A stretch of DNA of 64,000 nt from Streptomyces sp. ADI95-17. Its GTDB lineage: Bacteria; Actinomycetota; Actinomycetes; Streptomycetales; Streptomycetaceae. Made by a program: the position numbers and the translations under genes. Below, one piece after another: positions 52,235 to 60,904 of this stretch. The stretch covers positions 1-64,000 of the forward strand of contig NZ_ML123051.1 of the NCBI RefSeq assembly GCF_003846175.1, in the 5' to 3' direction. The first letter of the stretch is position 1; each line of letters starts with the position of its first letter. A model generated the notes under the pieces. It saw nothing but the letters and a program-made list of their open reading frames with translations. It was not told where the DNA came from and did not search any database.

Positions 52235-53719
52235 TCAGCCCGGGTCCAGCCTCGCGGCCGCCCGGTCCCAGGCCCGCCGGTCGCCCTGCGGGGTGTAGTG
52301 GCGCAACTCCTGGGTCCGTGCCACCAGTTGTCGCATGGACATGAGGTCGCCCGCCAGCCCATGGGCGCGCGCCTGCAACAGGATGTTGCCCAGCGCGGTC
52401 GCCTCCGCCGGGCCGGCCGTGACGGGCAGCCCCGTGGCATCGGCGGTCCACTGGCAGAGGAGTTCGTTGCGCGAACCCCCGCCGACAAGATGGATCCGGC
52501 TCAGCTCACGCCCCGCGAGGGCGGCAGCCTGCCGCAGCGTCCTGCGATGAGCCAGCGCCAGGCTCTCCAGGACACACCGGACATAGCCGCCCGGCCCGTC
52601 GGGCGGGACCTGCCCGGTCCGTACGAGATGGGCATCGATCCGCGACGGCATGTCACCCGGCGCGAGAAACGCCTCGTCGTCGGGATCGATCACCGCGGCG
52701 AACGGCCGGGCCCGGGCCGCCGACGCGAGCAGCTCGGCCAGCCCCGGTGCGTCGCCCCGCAGGCCCCAGGTCCGGCGGCACTCCTCCAGCAGCCACATCC
52801 CCATGATGTTGCGGAGATAGCGCACGGTGCCGTCGACCCCGCGCTCGTTGGTGAAGTTGGCCGCGCGGGACTCCTCCGTCAGTACCGGAGCCGCCAGCTC
52901 CAGCCCGGCCAGCGACCACGTACCGCAGGAGACATAGGCGAACCCCGGCTCGGTGGCGGGCACCGCCGCGACCGCCGACGCCGTGTCGTGCGAGGCCACG
53001 GCCGTCACCGGTGTCCCGGCCGGCAGCCCCGTGTACTCGGCGACGTGCGGCAGCAGTGTTCCCGCCGAGTCACCCGGCTCACGCAAGGGCGGGAACCAGG
53101 AACGCTCCAGGCCCAGCCTCCCGATCAGCTCGTCGGACCAGGCACCGGCCGACGCGTCGAACAGGCCGGTCGTCGAGGCATTGGTGCTCTCCGCGCCCAC
53201 CGTGCCGGTCAGCCAGTTGGTCAGCAGATCGGGGATGAGGAGCATCGTCCGTGCCGAACCCCACTGGGCACTCGTACGGTGAGCGGCCAGCTGGAACACG
53301 GTGTTGAACGGCAGATGCTGCAAGCCTCCGACGGCATACAGCTCCTGCGCCCCGCACACCGCCAGCACCTGCTCGGCCGCCCTTCCGTTCCGGCTGTCGC
53401 GGTAGTGGAAGGGCAGCCCGAGCAGGGCCCCGTCGGCATCGAGAAGGCCGTAGTCGACCGCCCACGTATCGATGCCGATCGAGGCGATCGGACCGATGCG
53501 CGCGGCTGACCGCAGACCGTCCAGCATTCCCTGGTACAGCGCGAGCACGTCCCACCGCAGCCCGTCCGGCAGCCGGACCGGCGTATTGGCGAACCGGTGC
53601 ACCTCGGTCAGCGTGAGCTCTTCCGGCCCGGCCAGGCCGGTGATCACCCGCCCGCTGGTGGCACCGAGGTCCACGGCGGCGAAGGTCGCGTCGCTCTGTG
53701 ACGTCACAGACATGACCAT
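52235..53719 (-). CDS. rhaB: Rhamnulokinase, FGGY family
   Basis: 494 residues from the ATG at 53719 (an ATG at 53713 is equally possible). FGGY-kinase blocks are FAAVDLGATSGRVI (phosphate loop 1), GIDTWAVDYGLLD with the catalytic Asp, VASHDTASAVAAVPA and the signature HLVGGGSRNELLCQWTADAT. These sequences are characteristic of L-rhamnulokinase, which makes L-rhamnulose 1-phosphate with ATP. It lies between rhaD and the isomerase-like gene in the leftward operon. Confidence 0.9.
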   Translation of the reverse strand: MVMSVTSQSDATFAAVDLGATSGRVITGLAGPEELTLTEVHRFANTPVRLPDGLRWDVLALYQGMLDGLRSAARIGPIASIGIDTWAVDYGLLDADGALLGLPFHYRDSRNGRAAEQVLAVCGAQELYAVGGLQHLPFNTVFQLAAHRTSAQWGSARTMLLIPDLLTNWLTGTVGAESTNASTTGLFDASAGAWSDELIGRLGLERSWFPPLREPGDSAGTLLPHVAEYTGLPAGTPVTAVASHDTASAVAAVPATEPGFAYVSCGTWSLAGLELAAPVLTEESRAANFTNERGVDGTVRYLRNIMGMWLLEECRRTWGLRGDAPGLAELLASAARARPFAAVIDPDDEAFLAPGDMPSRIDAHLVRTGQVPPDGPGGYVRCVLESLALAHRRTLRQAAALAGRELSRIHLVGGGSRNELLCQWTADATGLPVTAGPAEATALGNILLQARAHGLAGDLMSMRQLVARTQELRHYTPQGDRRAWDRAAARLDPG

Positions 53720-53801
53720 CTCATCCGGGAGATCGCGGAACACCGAGGCACCCCGCGGGCTCGCCTCGGCATATCCATCCAGGGCATCGCCGCGACAGGA
53801 G

Positions 53802-55847
53802 TCATCGGAGGAAGGCCGCCGCCACGCCGGCGTCGACCGGAACATGGAGTCCGGTCGTGTGCGTGAGGTCCCCGCCGGTCAGCGCGAAGACGGCGTTGGC
53901 CACATGCTCCGGGAGCACCTCGCGCTTCAGAATGGTCCGCTGGGCGTAGAACTCGCCGAGCTTCTCCTCCTCGATGCCGTACGTCGCCGCGCGCTGGGCG
54001 CCCCAGCCGGCCGCGAAGATTCCCGAACCCCGCACCACACCGTCGGGGTTGATGCCGTTGACGCGGATGCCGTGCTCGCCCAGTTCGGCGGCGAGCAGCC
54101 GCACCTGATGCGCCTGATCGGCCTTGGTGGCCGAGTAGGCGATGTTGTTCGGACCCGCGAACACCGCGTTCTTCGACGCGATATAGACGATGTCGCCACC
54201 GAGGTTCTGCGCCGTCATCATCCGAGCGGCCTCGCGCGACACCAGGAACGAGCCGCGCGCCATGATGTCGTGCTGGAGGTCCCAGTCCCGGGCCGTCGTT
54301 TCGAGCAGCGGCTTCGAGATGGAGATCCCGGCGTTGTTCACCACGAGATCCACACCGCCGAAGGCGAGAGCGGCGGCCCGGAACGCGGCGGCGATCTCCT
54401 CCTCACTGGTCACATCGACCGGCACGGCGAGAGCCTTGTCCGCCCCGCCGAGATCCTCCGCCACCGAGGAGGCGTTGGCCGCGTCGATGTCCGCGACGAC
54501 GACACATGCTCCCTCCGCGACCAGCCGGTGCGCGATGGCCTTGCCGATGCCGGACCCCGCGCCCGTGACCAGCGCCACCCGGGTGGCCAGCGGCTTGGCC
54601 CTCGGCATCCGGCGCAGCTTGGCCTCCTCCAGCTCCCAGTACTCGATCCGGAACTTCTCGGACTCCTCGATCGGTGCGTACGAGGAGACGGCCTCCGCAC
54701 CACGCATCACATTGATGGCATTGAGGTAGAACTCCCCGGCGACCCTGGCCGTCTGCTTGTCCTTGCCGAAGGAGAACATGCCGACCCCGGGCACCAGCAC
54801 GATCGCGGGATCCGCACCGCGCATCGCGGGGGAGTCCGGCGAGGCATGACGCTCGTAGTACGCGCGATACGCCTCCCGGTACTCCCCGTGCAGTTCCTTG
54901 AGCCGCGCCGCCGCTTCGTCCAGCGGGGCGTCCGAGGGCAGGTCGAGGACGAGAGGCCTGACCTTCGTACGAAGGAAGTGGTCCGGACAGGAAGTGCCAA
55001 GGGCGGCGAGCCTCGGGTGTTCGGCACGGGCGAGGAAGTCGAGCACCGGCTCGGTGTCGGTGAAGTGCCCCACCTGCGGACGGTCGGTGGAGGCCAGACC
55101 GCGGATCAGCGGGGCGAGCGCGGCCGCGCGCTCACGGCGCCGCTCCTCGGGAAGCGGCTCACGGCCCGCCCATTCGGGGCCGAAGGGTTCGGCCCTGCCC
55201 CGTTCCTGGAGGAAGGTCTCGGCGGTGCGGATCATCCACAGGGCGTTGTGCTCGCACTCCTCGGACGTCTCGCCCCAGGCCGTGATGCCGTGCCCGCCGA
55301 GGATCACCCCGACGGCCCGGGGGCTGGCCTCCTTGACCGCGGCGATGTCCAGACCGAGCTGGAACCCCGGCCTGCGCCAGTCCACCCAGGCCACTTTGTC
55401 GCCGAAACACTCCGCGGTCAGCTTCTCGCCGTCGGTGGCGCACGCCAGCGCGATCCCCGAGTCCGGATGCAGATGGTCGACGTGGGCGGCCTCGACCAGG
55501 GCATGCATCGCCGTGTCGATGGACGGGGCGGCACCGCCCTTGCCGTGCAGGCAGTAGTCGAACGCGGCAACCATCTCGTCTTCGCGTTCCACCCCCGGGT
55601 ACACCTTCTTGAGGGCGCGCACCCGGTCCAGGCGCAGCACGGCGAGGCCGGCCTCGGTGAGCGTGCCGAGATCACCACCGGAACCCTTGACCCACAGCAG
55701 TTCGGTGTCGTCACCCGTGACCGGGTCGGTGCCGTTGGCCTTGACCGAGGTGTTGCCACCGGCGTAGTTGGTGTTCCGGGCGTCGGAGCCGATCCGGTGG
55801 GCGCGTTCCAGGAGTGCGGCGACTTCGGGATGCGTCGCGGAGGTCAT
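53802..55847 (-). CDS. rhaD: Bifunctional rhamnulose-1-phosphate aldolase/lactaldehyde dehydrogenase
   Basis: 681 residues from the ATG at 55847 (AAGGAAACTC upstream). The N-terminal 400 residues form a class II aldolase with zinc-binding histidines in HVDHLHPDSG and GVILGGHGITAWG. The C-terminal part is a short-chain dehydrogenase: VALVTGAGSGIGKAIAHRLV (NAD site), NNAGISISKPLL, and YSATKADQ with the catalytic Tyr and Lys. The fused enzyme cleaves L-rhamnulose 1-phosphate to dihydroxyacetone phosphate and L-lactaldehyde and oxidises the latter to lactate. This fused type is common in actinomycetes and Bacillus. Confidence 0.93.
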   Translation of the reverse strand: MTSATHPEVAALLERAHRIGSDARNTNYAGGNTSVKANGTDPVTGDDTELLWVKGSGGDLGTLTEAGLAVLRLDRVRALKKVYPGVEREDEMVAAFDYCLHGKGGAAPSIDTAMHALVEAAHVDHLHPDSGIALACATDGEKLTAECFGDKVAWVDWRRPGFQLGLDIAAVKEASPRAVGVILGGHGITAWGETSEECEHNALWMIRTAETFLQERGRAEPFGPEWAGREPLPEERRRERAAALAPLIRGLASTDRPQVGHFTDTEPVLDFLARAEHPRLAALGTSCPDHFLRTKVRPLVLDLPSDAPLDEAAARLKELHGEYREAYRAYYERHASPDSPAMRGADPAIVLVPGVGMFSFGKDKQTARVAGEFYLNAINVMRGAEAVSSYAPIEESEKFRIEYWELEEAKLRRMPRAKPLATRVALVTGAGSGIGKAIAHRLVAEGACVVVADIDAANASSVAEDLGGADKALAVPVDVTSEEEIAAAFRAAALAFGGVDLVVNNAGISISKPLLETTARDWDLQHDIMARGSFLVSREAARMMTAQNLGGDIVYIASKNAVFAGPNNIAYSATKADQAHQVRLLAAELGEHGIRVNGINPDGVVRGSGIFAAGWGAQRAATYGIEEEKLGEFYAQRTILKREVLPEHVANAVFALTGGDLTHTTGLHVPVDAGVAAAFLR

Positions 55848-55918
55848 GAGTTTCCTTCGTGGTCGGGGAGCCGTCTGAATCGGTCGATGGTCGTACGGGG
55901 GAGAGGGGAGGCCGCGGC

Positions 55919-57085
55919 TCAGGCGCCCCAGCCGGCCTGCTCGCCACCGACCCGGGCGGCGGCGATCCGCTCCTGATTGCCCGAGGCCAGATAGGCGGCG
56001 AACGGATCCCTCGCCAGGCCGAGCTCCTCGCGCACCTCGGCCAGCAGCGGACGCACATCGGTGTTGTAAGCGTCCATCAGGGCGCCGTTCGCGGCCAGCA
56101 CATCGCCGGACCGCTGTGCGGCACCCAGCGCCGCCATGTCGACCAGCAATGCCTTGGCGGTCGCTTCCTGCACATTGGCGACCGACCGGATCACGGCGGG
56201 GATCTTCGCCTCGATGTTGTGGCACTGGTCGAGCATGAAGTTGACGTTCGTCTCGGGCTTCAGACCGTCGTTCCTGACCACCTCGTGCATGATCCGGAAC
56301 AGCTGGAACGGGTCGGCGGCCCCCGCCATCAGGTCGTCGTCCGCGTAGAAGCGGGAGTTGAAGTCGAAGGCGCCGAGCTTCCCCGCGCGCAGCAGGGAGG
56401 CCACGATGAACTCGATGTTGGTGCCCGGCGCGTGATGCCCGGTGTCCACGACCACCTGGGCCTTCGGGCCGAGCCGCAGACAGTGGGCGTACGCCGTGCC
56501 CCAGTCGGGAACGTCGGTCGCGTAGAAAGCGGGCTCGAAGAGCTTGTACTCCAGCAGCATCCGCTGGTCGTCGCCCAGCCGCTCGTACACCTCGGCCAGC
56601 GCTTCGGCGAGCCGGTCCTGGCGAGCGGTGATGTCGTCCTGCCCGGGGTAGTTCGTGCCGTCGGAGAACCAGAGCTTGAGATCGGGGGAACCGGTCTCGT
56701 CCATGATGTCGACGCACTCCAGCAGATGGTCGGTGGCCTTCCGGCGCACCTTCGGATCGGGGTGGGTGACCGAACCGAGCTTGTAGTCGTCGTCCTGGAA
56801 GACGTTGGAGTTGATCGCCCCGATCCGCAGCCCGAGCCCCTCGGCGTGCCGGGTCAGGGCCGCGTAGTCCTCGACCCTGTCCCACGGAATGTGCAACGAC
56901 ACCTTCGGTGCCACACCCGTGAACGCGTGCACCTGCGCCGCGTCCTCCATCTTCTCGAACGGGTCGCGTGGCACACCCGGTTGTGCGAACACCTTGAAAC
57001 GTGTCCCGGAGTTCCCGTACCCCCACGAGGGCGTCTCGATGACCTGGGACTTCAGAGCTGCCTTGACGGCCGACACATCAGACAT
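55919..57085 (-). CDS. rhaI: L-rhamnose isomerase
   Basis: 388 residues from the ATG at 57085 (GAGGTG upstream); the in-frame ATG at 57148 lies on the operator and is rejected. Blocks SWGYGNSGTRFKVFAQPGVP, MLLEYKLFEPAFYATDVPDW, VVVDTGHHAPGTNIEFIVAS and FDFNSRFYADDDL, with the metal-binding Glu, Asp and His residues, mark the RhaI type of Pseudomonas stutzeri and actinomycetes. It converts L-rhamnose to L-rhamnulose, the first step of the pathway, and is first in the operon rhaI-rhaD-rhaB-isomerase-like gene. Confidence 0.92.
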   Translation of the reverse strand: MSDVSAVKAALKSQVIETPSWGYGNSGTRFKVFAQPGVPRDPFEKMEDAAQVHAFTGVAPKVSLHIPWDRVEDYAALTRHAEGLGLRIGAINSNVFQDDDYKLGSVTHPDPKVRRKATDHLLECVDIMDETGSPDLKLWFSDGTNYPGQDDITARQDRLAEALAEVYERLGDDQRMLLEYKLFEPAFYATDVPDWGTAYAHCLRLGPKAQVVVDTGHHAPGTNIEFIVASLLRAGKLGAFDFNSRFYADDDLMAGAADPFQLFRIMHEVVRNDGLKPETNVNFMLDQCHNIEAKIPAVIRSVANVQEATAKALLVDMAALGAAQRSGDVLAANGALMDAYNTDVRPLLAEVREELGLARDPFAAYLASGNQERIAAARVGGEQAGWGA

Positions 57086-57135
57086 GAACACCTCGTAAGC
57101 AGAGTCATCCAGCGACCGGAGACCGTTCGGATGTA

Positions 57136-57147
57136 TGAATCGTTTCA
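57136..57147. promoter_or_regulatory. LacI-type operator candidate 1 of the rhamnose operon
   Basis: TGAATCGTTTCA is a near-perfect 12-bp palindrome of the TGAAnCGnTTCA class bound by LacI-family repressors. It lies 51 bp upstream of the rhaI start. Confidence 0.7.
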
Positions 57148-57214
57148 TCTGGACCGTACGCTAGGTTTGCCAAGAGCTTCCAGTCAAGGCGCTGGTCGGG
57201 TTCTCTTGGCCGGT

Positions 57215-57226
57215 TGAATCAATTCA
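57215..57226. promoter_or_regulatory. LacI-type operator candidate 2 of the rhamnose operon
   Basis: TGAATCAATTCA is a related half-symmetric element centred 79 bp from the first, about 7.5 helical turns. With the first it could allow looping or dimer cooperation. No LacI gene is adjacent. Confidence 0.5.
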
Positions 57227-57388
57227 TCGTGGAAGTGCCCGGCCTGACGAGCCGTTCGGTGCATGGTGGCGCATCGGGGCGGCGAGGTGAAGAGAGCCCG
57301 CGAGGGGCCGGCCGGTGCGAGCCCGGCCGGCCTCGTCCGGCTGCCGAGCACCCTGCGATCGTGGTGGCGCCCGCAAGGCCCGCCCGGT

Positions 57389-57616
57389 TCAGCGACCGCC
57401 GACGGACATGCCCGGTTGCAGCGAGCTCACCAGGTCGAAGAACCGGGACTCGTTGCCGCAGAGGCCGGCCTGCTGGAGCGCACCGTCCGCCTCGGCGATC
57501 GGAGAGGCGAGCAAGGGCACGTACAAGGGGCCGTCGTCGGGATCCGCGAGCGCAGCGCGGGTGGCCTCCAGCAGTCGGACGTACGCCTGGGCCGCGGCGA
57601 GTTCGTCATTGCGCAT
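57389..57616 (-). CDS. Small hypothetical protein
   Basis: 75 residues from the ATG at 57616 (GGGAGA upstream). The sequence (RNDELAAAQAYVRLLEATRA, then LQQAGLCGNESRFFDLVSSL) predicts helices and no membrane segment or signal. I do not recognise a family. It lies downstream of another hypothetical gene and may be cotranscribed with it. Confidence 0.6.
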   Translation of the reverse strand: MRNDELAAAQAYVRLLEATRAALADPDDGPLYVPLLASPIAEADGALQQAGLCGNESRFFDLVSSLQPGMSVGGR

Positions 57617-57704
57617 CTCAGCATCTCCCGGTCAGAGGTGTCGGACCCACCAGCATCCCCCATGGGTCTGACAACGCCGGTAGACGGCGGCGCGGGGCGG
57701 CCCG

Positions 57705-58196
57705 TCATCCGCCGTCCGGTCCCCGTGCACCGGCCGGCGGTTCGACCTCCAGGAATCTTCGGCGCCGCGCTCCTCGGTACATCAGCACCGTCCAGCCCAA
57801 CTCCCGCAGCACCTCCGAGCACCGGGTCAGCCCGGCCTCCTCCGAATGGGACGCCCCGCTGCCGGGCGGACCGAGCCAGTCGACACGGACACCGCCCGGT
57901 GCCTCGCCCCGCTGCAAGCGATATCCGGCCGCCGTCCGCAGCCCCGATCCGTCGACGGCCGAGGGGGCCAGGCCCGATGCCTCCAGGGCGATGGCGACCG
58001 CCCGTACCGGCCGGATTACTTCCCAGCGCGCAGGTACACCCTGAGGATCGGCGTGCCCGGTGTTCGTCAGCCGACGGATCTGGAGCATTCCCTCGAACGC
58101 CGTCCGCACGGAAGCGGAGCGTCTCGCGTCAGGCTCCGGAGCCCCCGGACCGTCCCCGGTCGCCGGTTCGAAACCGGCCCCGTCCTCGGTGTCCAT
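57705..58196 (-). CDS. Hypothetical protein
   Basis: 163 residues from the ATG at 58196 (GGGGGA upstream). The core (VIRPVRAVAIALEASGLAPS, GLRTAAGYRLQRGEAPGGVR, then RCSEVLRELGWTVLMYRGAR) looks like a folded alpha/beta protein between a disordered acidic N-terminus and a short C-terminal tail. No catalytic motif or membrane segment is visible. It looks like a Streptomyces-specific family. Confidence 0.6.
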   Translation of the reverse strand: MDTEDGAGFEPATGDGPGAPEPDARRSASVRTAFEGMLQIRRLTNTGHADPQGVPARWEVIRPVRAVAIALEASGLAPSAVDGSGLRTAAGYRLQRGEAPGGVRVDWLGPPGSGASHSEEAGLTRCSEVLRELGWTVLMYRGARRRRFLEVEPPAGARGPDGG

Positions 58197-58283
58197 CAGT
58201 GTCCCCCTTCGGCCGTGCCGTGCTGCTGCCAGTGTGCGTGGCGCCACTGACAGCGGCTCGGGCGCGGGGCACGGGAAGCCGCT

Positions 58284-59663
58284 TCAGCCGCCGAGCACCT
58301 TGCCCGGGTTCAGGATGCCGTGCGGGTCCAGCGCCGCCTTCACCGCGTGATGCATGCCCAGCACCGCGGAGCCCAGCTCCTTGTTCATGCCGCGCATCTT
58401 CAGCAGCCCCACCCCGTGCTCACCCGTGACCGTGCCACCGAGGTCGATCGCGTCGTCGAGGATGTCCTCGAAGGCCGACTGGGCGTGGGCGCGCGCGGCT
58501 TCGTCGCCGGGCGCCGTGATGATCAGCGGGTGCAGGTTCCCGTCCCCGGCATGGGCGATGTTGGCCACCAGGATGTCGTGCCGGGCCGCCGTCCTCTCGA
58601 TCCGGGCCAGCATCTCGGGCACCGCGGTCCTGGGCACGCACACGTCCTCGGTCAGGACCGGACCGAGCCGCTCCAGCGCCGGGTAGGCGAGTCGGCGTGC
58701 CTGGAACAGCGCATCGGCCTCCTGCTGGTCCGTGGAGACCGCGGCCCAGGTGGCCCCCGACCGCTCGAAGCACTCCCGTACCAGCTCGGCCTCGGCGTCG
58801 CCCTCGGCTCCCGGTGTGTCGACCCGCCCCAGCAGCACCACGTCCGCGTCGGCGGAGAGCCCCATCTTCTTCCAGGCGTCGACGGCCGCCAGACAATGAC
58901 GGTCGACCAGTTCGAGAGCCGAGGGGATCACGCCCGACGCGGTCACGGCGCTCACCGCCTCACCGGCGGCCACCACCGACGAGAAGTATCCGGCCACGGT
59001 CCGTTCCTGCGGCCGTGCCGGACGCAGCCGCACCGTGATCTCCGTGATCACGCCGAGGGTGCCCTCGGAGCCGACCATCAGCCCGGCCAGGTCGTATCCC
59101 GCCACGCCCTTCGCGGTGCGCCGGCCGAGCGGGACGACCTCGCCGAGCCCGTTGACCACTTCGAGGCCGAGCACATAGTCGCGCGTCACTCCGTACTTGA
59201 CGCAGCACATGCCCCCGGCGTTGGTCGCGACGTTCCCGCCGATCGTCGACCAGGGCGAGCTGGCCGGATCCGGCGGATACCAGAGCCCGTGCTCCGCGCT
59301 CGCCGCCCGCAGATCGTCGTTGACCACTCCCGGCTGGACGACGGCCAGCCGCTCCGCCGGGTCGATGCGGACGATGCGGTTCATGTCCTCGAAGGACACG
59401 ACGATCGCCCCGTCCACGGCGTTCGCGCCACCCGAAAGGCCGGTGCCCGCGCCGCGCGGCACCAGCGCAATGCGGTGGGCCAGACAGTGCCGGACCACAT
59501 CCCGGACCTCTTCGGTGCTCTGTGGACGCACCACGGCCAGGGGCGTTCCGTACGGGGCCCACTCGGCCTCGTCGTGCTGATACCGGGCGAGGCCGGCCGG
59601 ATCGGTCAGTACCCGCCGGGCAGGGATGTCGTCGACTGCTGCGTTCGCCACGTCCGTGGCCAC
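58284..59663 (-). CDS. FAD-linked oxidase, glycolate oxidase subunit GlcD-like
   Basis: 459 residues from a GTG at 59663; a GTG at 59651 has a better spaced GGGAGG. The FAD domain shows LVPRGAGTGLSGGANAVDGA, WSTIGGNVATNAGGMCCVKY and GSEGTLGVITEITVRL. The C-terminal domain shows HAGDGNLHPLI and GGTVTGEHGVG. This is the FAD_binding_4/FAD-oxidase_C family that oxidises 2-hydroxy acids such as glycolate or D-lactate. The partner subunits GlcE and GlcF are not nearby, so it may act alone like D-lactate dehydrogenases. It could use lactate from rhamnose breakdown only if the stereochemistry fits. Confidence 0.9.
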   Translation of the reverse strand: MATDVANAAVDDIPARRVLTDPAGLARYQHDEAEWAPYGTPLAVVRPQSTEEVRDVVRHCLAHRIALVPRGAGTGLSGGANAVDGAIVVSFEDMNRIVRIDPAERLAVVQPGVVNDDLRAASAEHGLWYPPDPASSPWSTIGGNVATNAGGMCCVKYGVTRDYVLGLEVVNGLGEVVPLGRRTAKGVAGYDLAGLMVGSEGTLGVITEITVRLRPARPQERTVAGYFSSVVAAGEAVSAVTASGVIPSALELVDRHCLAAVDAWKKMGLSADADVVLLGRVDTPGAEGDAEAELVRECFERSGATWAAVSTDQQEADALFQARRLAYPALERLGPVLTEDVCVPRTAVPEMLARIERTAARHDILVANIAHAGDGNLHPLIITAPGDEAARAHAQSAFEDILDDAIDLGGTVTGEHGVGLLKMRGMNKELGSAVLGMHHAVKAALDPHGILNPGKVLGG

Positions 59664-59886
59664 CTCCCACTACAAAGATGTACTACCCATCATCATTGCG
59701 CGTGGAGTCCCGGACCGGACCGGAACCCCCCGCTCCGACGCGCGGGACAGGTGGCCGAAGGGTGCCCCGCGGCGAGTGACTCAGCACCGGCGGATATTGC
59801 GATGATCATTAAATTGACGCGAGCCGGTGGCGGATCCGGATAGGGTCGGCCGTCCGACAATTCCGTACCCAGAGGATCCACGCACC

Positions 59887-60723
59887 GTGCCCGACAACGT
59901 CCAAGGACCCGGCACCGACCGTGCCGCGCTGAGCGCCGACTGCGCGAACTGCTTCGGGCTGTGCTGCGTAGCGCTGACCCTGACACGGTCCGCGGACTTC
60001 GCGGTCGACAAGGACGCCGGGAAGCCCTGCCGGAACCTCCAGGAGGACTTCCGCTGCGGCATCCACACCGAGCTGCGGACCCGGGGCTTCCCCGGTTGCA
60101 CCGTGTACGACTGCTTCGGGGCGGGCCAGAAGGTCTCCGGCGAGACCTTCCGCGGACAGGACTGGCGCAGCGCCCCGCGGACCGCCCAGCAGATGTTCCA
60201 GGTGTTCCCGGTCATGCGGCAGCTCCATGAGCTGCTCTGGTACCTCACGGAGGCGCTGTCCCTGGAAGCGGCGCGCTCCCTCCACCACGAGATCCGGCGC
60301 GCCCTCGACGAGACGGAGCGCCTCACCCACCTTCCGGCGGACGCGTTCCGTGAACTGGACGTGGCCGGGCACCGCGACGTCGTGGCCGAGCTGCTGCGCC
60401 GTGCCGGCGCGCTGGTACGAGCTACGGCGCCGCGAAAGAAGAAGCGCGACCACCGGGGCGCCGACCTCATCGGAGCCCGGCTCAGGGGCGCCGATCTGCG
60501 GGGCGCCGACCTGCGCGGCGCGTACCTGATCGCAGCGGACCTCACCGGTGCCGATCTGCGCCTGGCCGACCTGATAGGTGCTGACTTCCGGGACGCGGAC
60601 CTGTCCGGCGCCGACCTCACGACGAGCCTCTTCCTCACCCAGTCCCAGCTCAACGCGGCCGGGGGAGACGCGTCGACGAAACTCCCGCCGTCCCTCGGCC
60701 GCCCCACGCACTGGACCCGTTGA
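59887..60723 (+). CDS. Cys-cluster plus pentapeptide-repeat protein
   Basis: 278 residues from a GTG at 59887 (AGAGGA upstream; an in-frame GTG or ATG-like start at 59827 is less likely). The N-terminus has CANCFGLCC, then CRNL, CGIH and CTVYDCFG, resembling the YkgJ/UPF0153-type metal or iron-sulfur cluster domain. A helical middle leads to about ten pentapeptide repeats, A(D/N)LxG (GADLRGADLRGAYLIAADL), which build a right-handed beta-helix that can mimic DNA. The combination is recurrent in Streptomyces but its role is not known. The radical SAM gene 180 bp downstream is in the same direction. Confidence 0.82.
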   Translation: MPDNVQGPGTDRAALSADCANCFGLCCVALTLTRSADFAVDKDAGKPCRNLQEDFRCGIHTELRTRGFPGCTVYDCFGAGQKVSGETFRGQDWRSAPRTAQQMFQVFPVMRQLHELLWYLTEALSLEAARSLHHEIRRALDETERLTHLPADAFRELDVAGHRDVVAELLRRAGALVRATAPRKKKRDHRGADLIGARLRGADLRGADLRGAYLIAADLTGADLRLADLIGADFRDADLSGADLTTSLFLTQSQLNAAGGDASTKLPPSLGRPTHWTR

Positions 60724-60904
60724 ACTCCGGCCCGGAGGTGGCCACAGACCGACGACCCGGGCCGTGCCGCCGACGGCCGCGGACCGGCCCCGACGCACCC
60801 TGGGGAATCGGCCGGTGCGTCGGGGCACTGCGGACGTGTCCGGTTCGTTGCACAGTGTGGCGTACCCGGAACGCCGCAGACGACCGGACCGAGGAGTCCC
60901 GCAC

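Noticed and set aside
53472..55976. 834-codon rightward frame over rhaB and rhaD
   Set aside because: Antisense to two recognised enzymes; no motif.
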